Of a stretch of 64,000 nt of DNA, positions 58,804 through 64,000 are shown one piece after another. Origin of the DNA: Castanea sativa (lineage: Eukaryota > Streptophyta > Magnoliopsida > Fagales > Fagaceae); assembly GCF_040712315.1 (NCBI RefSeq), contig NC_134017.1, forward strand, positions 898,001 through 962,000. Reading direction: 5' to 3'. Every line of letters starts with the position of its first letter. Position 1 is the first letter of the stretch. Both the position numbers and the translations under genes were made by a program. The notes beneath the pieces were generated by a model. That model saw only the letters and a program-made list of their open reading frames with translations, had not been told where the DNA came from and searched no databases.

Positions 58804-59509
58804 TATTAGGAACCTAGAGGTTCCTAATGGGGTTGGGTATGAATTGTATCCTCAAGACCTCATTTGATTTTAGAATCATTAAAATTGTTGGCACTTACAT
58901 CTTGGATTCTTGGATCACCAACACTTGGATTATCAATTCTTGAATTATAGACTCTTGAATGGAAGCCTCCATTGGTGCATTAAGAATTGGTTCTTGGAAA
59001 ATCATCATCTCCTTCTTTGTTGGTTCTTTGGACTGAACTTCAAGGGCTGCGTCTTCATGTATAACATCATCCACTTTGGCACAAAAATCAACATCCCGGC
59101 TTGCAACAATAGCAGCAGATTCTTGGAACTTGATTTGTTCTTCGAATTCCATTTAATCAAGAGATTGTAAGTCGTTTTCCATCATGTTCTCAAGATCATC
59201 TTGCAATCTTGAGAGATCTTCTTTCATGGCGTTTTTAGATTCAGCCAAAGTCTTGACCATCTTTGAAATATCTTTGACATCCTCTAAGGCTTTGTTGAAC
59301 ACTTGCTGTATTTCTTTCAAAAGTTTTCTTTGGTCACAATTGCTGGTCTTAAGATCAACGGCTCTGATACCACTTGTTAGAACCTAAAGATTCCTAATGG
59401 GGTTGAGTATAAATTGTATGGAGTTGGGTATGAATTGTAGGGGGATTGGTGGGAATTGTAGGGAAATTGACTTAATTTGAGATAGTCACCCTCCATAGAG
59501 AAAGAGAGA

Positions 59510-59559
<50 letters not shown>

Positions 59560-59828
59560 CTAATACACTAAGAAATTAGTTTATTCTTCAATTCATATCT
59601 AATGTTAAATTACAATCATGTATTTATAGGGGACTAACTCTAATGTTATTGGCCCACATGGCTCAAGGTAATTGGCTAGTTAATTCAACATATGCTCTAT
59701 GAATTAAGCTATGTGTTAAATGAGATACATGTACTCAAATTCTAACTAACTCATCATAATCCTAATCTCATCCAACTAGCTAACTATCTAACTAAAGTGA
59801 TTACAACAATTATTTCATATTCTTAACA
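58804..59828 (-). mobile_element. LTR element with large internal deletion
   Basis: A full LTR at 59375-59828 (tgttagaaccta to tcttaaca) is followed on the minus strand by a methionine-tRNA primer-binding site (59372-59360) and a short internal region. At 58804-58848 only about 45 bp of the second LTR's end remains. Flanks catat (58799-58803) and cataa (59829-59833) agree at 4 of 5 bases. The 5' LTR carries a (GA)n run at 59516-59556. Confidence 0.65.
58895..59359 (-). pseudogene. Internal coiled-coil-like reading frame of the LTR element
   Basis: Directly after the primer-binding site the minus strand reads a Lys/Glu/Leu-rich helical segment (KALEDVKDISKMVKTLAES, then EDLSRLQDDLENMMEND), a stop, and then a frame to 58895 starting MEFEEQIKFQES with repeated IQES/IQEL units at its end. 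Position suggests a gag or leader protein; no zinc knuckle or polymerase is present. Identity uncertain. Confidence 0.45.
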
Positions 59829-59833
59829 CATAA

Positions 59834-60051
59834 TTTATAGTTTATATTAGACAAGACTTAGATACAGTATTAAGATGTTGTTTCTTAGGTTTCCCTCTTA
59901 AAATTTTGTCATGTGGCATTTTTCTCATATGATAGAAGTGTATTTTTTAGTTAAATAGTCACATGACAAAATCTTAAAAGGAAAACCTAAAAATTAGCAT
60001 TTAAGCTACTGTATATAAGTTTTGCCATTCTTTTGTATGCCATTATTTATT

Positions 60052-60095
<44 letters not shown>

Positions 60096-62789
60096 TTGAT
60101 ATTAAATTTACAAATATAAAGATATTATAAAAAAATTAAATAATTCCTATAAAATACTTAGAAATAAACTAAACATAAAAATTTTACAAGATATCACGTT
60201 CTTAAGAATCTTATAAATGCCGGCTTACGTGGATTTCTGATACAATACGCCCCCCTAGACGTTTTTAATAACCACTTGGATTTACTGTTAATGTACGAGT
60301 GTGACGTGAAACATGAATGCACTTGCCCTTATTTTTTTGGATTACTATGAAATATAATACTTCAACTAGGAGGGGAAGTTGTCCTCTAATGCGCCAAAGA
60401 TAAAATAACTAAAGATTAGAAGAGAAAAGAAAAGAAAAGACAGTATGTCGATTTAGCAATCAACAAGTGATGAGATTAGCCTGTTAAAATTAATTATATA
60501 CCAAATGATAGTATTTTTAATATAAATGTTTCTTTAACTTTCGATCTGTAGAATATCTAATGCTTACCTACTACCTAGTACCTTCGTTGTTGGGGCCCAA
60601 ATGGAAAGGGTTGAATTTCCTTTTTTTCAATCAGCATTATGTAACCAAAATTATGCACTTTCATGTAGCTACGGCAAAGTAATCAATTCCTTTTAATTTT
60701 GGAGAAGAATTTGCTATTGAAATTTTGAGTTTCTCAGAGTTAAACACTAGCATCTTTTATTATATATATTTTTTTTGATTTAAGACATTGGAATGTTATT
60801 TAACTCAAAAACTTAAGTATATAAGTTTGAGCCAAATTATGTTGTATTAATTATTCATCCCTATCAAGTTTTCATTATCATCTAAAGTAGGACTTCGAGT
60901 AAGTCTCCCCCTTGAATATAAGTATTTTTCTTAGCAATCCAAATGTCACATATTACCATTAATTTTAATACTCACTAGTAGAGTGACTTTACTCCATTCA
61001 ATCCTGAATGACATTGGCATTTGATCCATCCTCTTTTTACTTAGTGTGGCTCATTGATGAACATTTACCATGTGAAACCATGATCTCTCATATTACTTTT
61101 CTCAATTGTGAGGGTTAAAACGCTAACACCTTGAAGAGTGTATCTATGAGTTTTTTATTTTATTTTTTATAACATGTTGGGGCACCACTTAATCATAAGG
61201 TTAAGCTTATGAATTTGGGCGCAATATGTTATTAACCACTCACTCTTGTCATTATAATCCAACGTGAGATTTTATTACTTAACTAACAATATAACTCATA
61301 TGTGAATATTTCAACCTTTGCAAACATATGGAACAATTATCAATGTATAATTTATGTAATCTATTTTATATCTTGATCACATACATCCAAACTTTGCAAA
61401 TAAAATCATACAAGAGCAACAGTAAACACATAGCATTATAGAGAAGAAAAAGAATCATGTACAAGAGTCATTGTAACAGAATGAAGGAAACCCTTAGAGG
61501 GCATAAGAACCCTACAAATTAAGAGATGGCTAACTTAGTTAATCAGTGAGCCATTTCATTGACAATTCATATAAAACCAATTTGATCAAAAACTATGTTC
61601 TAACAAAGAGAGAGGCCAAGTCTTTAATATCCTCAAAATAGCAAGGCCATATAGTGGGGATAGTCTACCTTCTCTTAAATCCCTAATACAAAATCAATAA
61701 ATTTTACTTGGCAATCACATAAAATTAATCACTTGAATGTACAATTAATTTCATTTTTTGAAAAATTTATAGAAAATCATTATTTGGAGGTCCCTATTCT
61801 ATTAAAAATCTCATTTACTTAATGCATGACATATGAGGGTAGGAGCTAGGTTTGACCAATACATAAAAAGGTCTGGTTAATGTGTATCCTATTAGCCATT
61901 TATTTTCGAAAAGTTTTATGAAAAATTAAAAAAAATTGTCAAAACAATAAATTACTTTTTTATTTTTCATAAAAAAATTTTAAAATAAATTACTAATATA
62001 TACATTAAACGCACACGTTAGTAAATCCTTATATAAAAATAAAATTGGGATTGAGTTGAATAAGTTTGGATTTTAGCCCAACCGTCCAGGGCCAATTGAA
62101 AATGATCGTGTCTGTCATCTGAGGACAACTACTAAATGGGGGCCATAATTTGTTGGATGGTGGCTCTACTTCCTAAAAATCATCAGATGCCACACAATCT
62201 TCTTATGATTCATAACCATGATCAGCAAATCACAGCCGTTGAGACAGTCAAGGGTTCCCATACTTTTGGTCAGTGTGCAACCCTACATATCCACTTCATA
62301 ATTCATAGCACATGATTGATGAGGCCAGAACAAAAAAAATACTGTAGCATCTACAATTGCCCACTTGGTGGTACCTTCTTTTTGCTAATTTTTAAGTGTG
62401 GATACCACGGGCGGCTTTTACTTCAATACCATCCTAGGATCTTCAAAGTTTTTCTTTAAATATAGTCTTTGATTTTTTTTTAATAGAGCAATCTTCGATT
62501 CTTCATTGACAACGAAGTAAACATCACTTTGATTAAATTATAATTAATAGTAATTGTGTTTTCCTTAAGTTTATCTACAACTTGTTTGGTGGAGTTCTAT
62601 CTTCCATCAAGACAAAGGTAGAAGATTCATTGGCCGAATTTGAACATCAGGTATTAATTAATAATAATAATAATAATAATTAAAAAAGAGTATCAAAATA
62701 AAAAAATGAAAATAGTCCACCACAAGAACTTGTAAAATTTAATTGCTATATGTATGAAAGAGGCCAGAGGCCATAGGGCCACCATAAAG
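59834..62789. other. Long AT-rich spacer
   Basis: Contains (TAA)n at 60055-60094. A minus-strand stretch near 61680-61500 (EDIKDLASLF...) weakly recalls LINE RNase H. The less AT-rich 62075-62310 segment looks conserved-like but shows no frame. No gene supported. Confidence 0.4.
60055..60094. repeat. (TAA)n microsatellite
   Basis: About 13 AAT/TAA units. Confidence 0.9.
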
Positions 62790-62799
62790 TTGGCGGACA

Positions 62800-63017
62800 C
62801 TAATGCAACTACGCGTACGTTTGAGAAGCACGTTTTGCGCATTTTTTAAAGATTGACGTTTTTTTGTGGATTCCGTACACTATCGCCGTAACTCACAAGT
62901 ATTTTTTTCAACAAAAACAACTTTAAAACTGAGTCCCACAGCACTATTCACACATTTAAAATTTATTTTGCTACATTATTTTCAATTTTCAGCCATAATC
63001 AGTATCTAAATAGACCC
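62800..63017. mobile_element. Decayed MITE of the 4910-5110 family
   Basis: Right end tatctaaatagaccc is followed by TAA as in the intact copy; inside are cccacagcactattcac and a ttcaattttcagc segment. The left end (gtacgtttgagaa) is degraded. Confidence 0.5.
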
Positions 63018-63334
63018 TAAAAGTAAGTTATAACTTGTTAGCCTTCCATAAATAAGACTTGGTTACAAGACACTGGAGAGAGAGAAAGAGTAATTTTATT
63101 AGGAAAATGATTACTTGAAATTAAAATTGGCTCTCCCAATCTTGTCATGTTCTAATTATCTTATGGTCTATGAGGATTACCTTTGTTACTTATTACTGTC
63201 TAATCAATTCTCTCATTAAAGGATTTTTTTTTTTTTTTGAATAGGTAAGGAATAGTTTATTTAAAAATAAAAATAGACAAGCTAGAATAATGAAGATTTG
63301 GCCCAACCCATCTACAAAATTGAAATAAGGTTGT

Positions 63335-63616
63335 GTTTTTGTTTTTTATGAGAAACATATGAAATTTTCATTCATTGAAATTGAACTACAATAGAGAGAA
63401 ACAATAGCAGTGAGAACAAGCAACAAACAGCTACAAGCCACTATCTTCAACTATTATATGCTCCACAAAGCTTGGACACACACCTTTCCAAACTTGAGAA
63501 GTACTTGAGAGTCTAGCTGCCCTTGCAAATTCATGGGCTACTCTGTTGCCACTTCTTTTCAAATGCTGAAAAGAACACCAAGAAAATGAGGAATAGATGT
63601 TCTTGATATAAAACAT
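63335..63616 (-). pseudogene. LINE 3' end with RNase H tail
   Basis: The minus strand at 63616-63431 reads the end of a plant LINE RNase H domain (FQHLKRSGNRVAHEFARAAR, then a W...CPSFVEHII ending). It is followed by a 3' UTR ending aatgaaaatttcatatg and an A-rich tail near 63335. The rest of the LINE is missing, as usual for 5'-truncated insertions. Confidence 0.75.
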
Positions 63617-64000
63617 TTAATAAATTTTCAAGTGTTTAACCTAGTAAAATGTATTGGTCAAGCCAAAATTATTTTTGGTTTGACTATGGAAAGAAGGCTT
63701 GCGTGTCATTCCTCCCCCCTCTCCCCCAACCCAAATCGACGTGAGAGTTCCACCTAGCCATAACTACCCATGATCGTCTCTTGATTATCATGATCATCAC
63801 CCATTGTTGACTCACCCACCCCCATTGCCGCCCAAAACCTATCATGTATGTTTTCTCTCTCATGTTATAGTGATATGCTTCTCCATCCCCTCTCTCTCTC
63901 TCTTAGTATTTTTTGCATTTTTTTAAGACTTAAAAATCATATTGGTGGTAAAATTTTCATATTGGCTTAGAATTTGTTGCGTTGAAATTATTAGAACAAT
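63617..64000. other. Spacer to the window edge
   Basis: Pyrimidine-rich words (ccccccttctccccc, ctctctctct near 63890) but no gene or boundary visible. Confidence 0.4.

Noticed and set aside
1..64000. CRISPR arrays, bacterial operons, replication origins, tRNA and rRNA genes
   Set aside because: The window is plant nuclear DNA; the only tRNA-like heads seen belong to SINEs, and no clover-leaf tRNA gene was recognised.

Overview
The window is plant nuclear DNA. The evidence is intron-rich genes with GT-AG splice sites, about 65-70% A+T in the spacers, many short SSRs, and plant-type mobile elements (hAT, PIF/Harbinger Tourist-like and Mutator-like MITEs, tRNA-derived SINEs, Ty1/copia and solo LTRs, LINE remnants). 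The proteins are typical of eudicots, and the repeat style suggests a woody rosid, possibly Fagales. That last point is an impression from memory, not a proof.

Three genes are well supported, all on the + strand. (1) 9253-16907 is a 15-exon gene for an ARID plus PHD-finger chromatin protein of the ARID4 type (777 aa); every exon joins in frame. (2) 21459-23356 is a two-exon gene for a compact RING-IBR-RING E3 ubiquitin ligase (296 aa) with all zinc ligands and the catalytic cysteine. (3) 40147-42474 is an intronless secreted subtilase of the SBT1.5 type (775 aa) with an intact catalytic triad. A fourth, tentative gene on the - strand (1314-2715, five small exons, 78 aa, unknown function) lies inside a 3.1-kb hAT-like element with an 8-bp target duplication.

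The most unusual locus is 18.6-21.2 kb. Two inverted arms of roughly 0.65-1.1 kb enclose a broken copy of exon 1 (plus the start of intron 1) of the RBR ligase gene, whose intact relative starts 270 bp further on in the opposite orientation. It looks like a gene-capturing (Pack-type) foldback element next to its donor, with potential to form hairpin RNA against it.

The rest is mostly repeat. 0.5-3.7 kb: hAT with cargo. 4.6-7.7 kb: SSR, MITEs, a SINE and a LINE scrap. 23-31 kb: two related degenerate segments, a SINE with a 20-bp target duplication, two long-TIR elements and a histone H2A fragment. 34-37.8 kb: a tandem duplication and a LINE RNase H remnant with a nested MITE. 44.8-49.6 kb: LINE, a GC-rich-cargo transposon, a solo LTR and two MITEs. 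51.4-55.8 kb: a complete but decayed copia element. 57.5-59.8 kb: a MITE and a deleted LTR element. 63.3-63.6 kb: a LINE 3' end. The host genes share no obvious pathway: chromatin regulation, ubiquitination and extracellular proteolysis.
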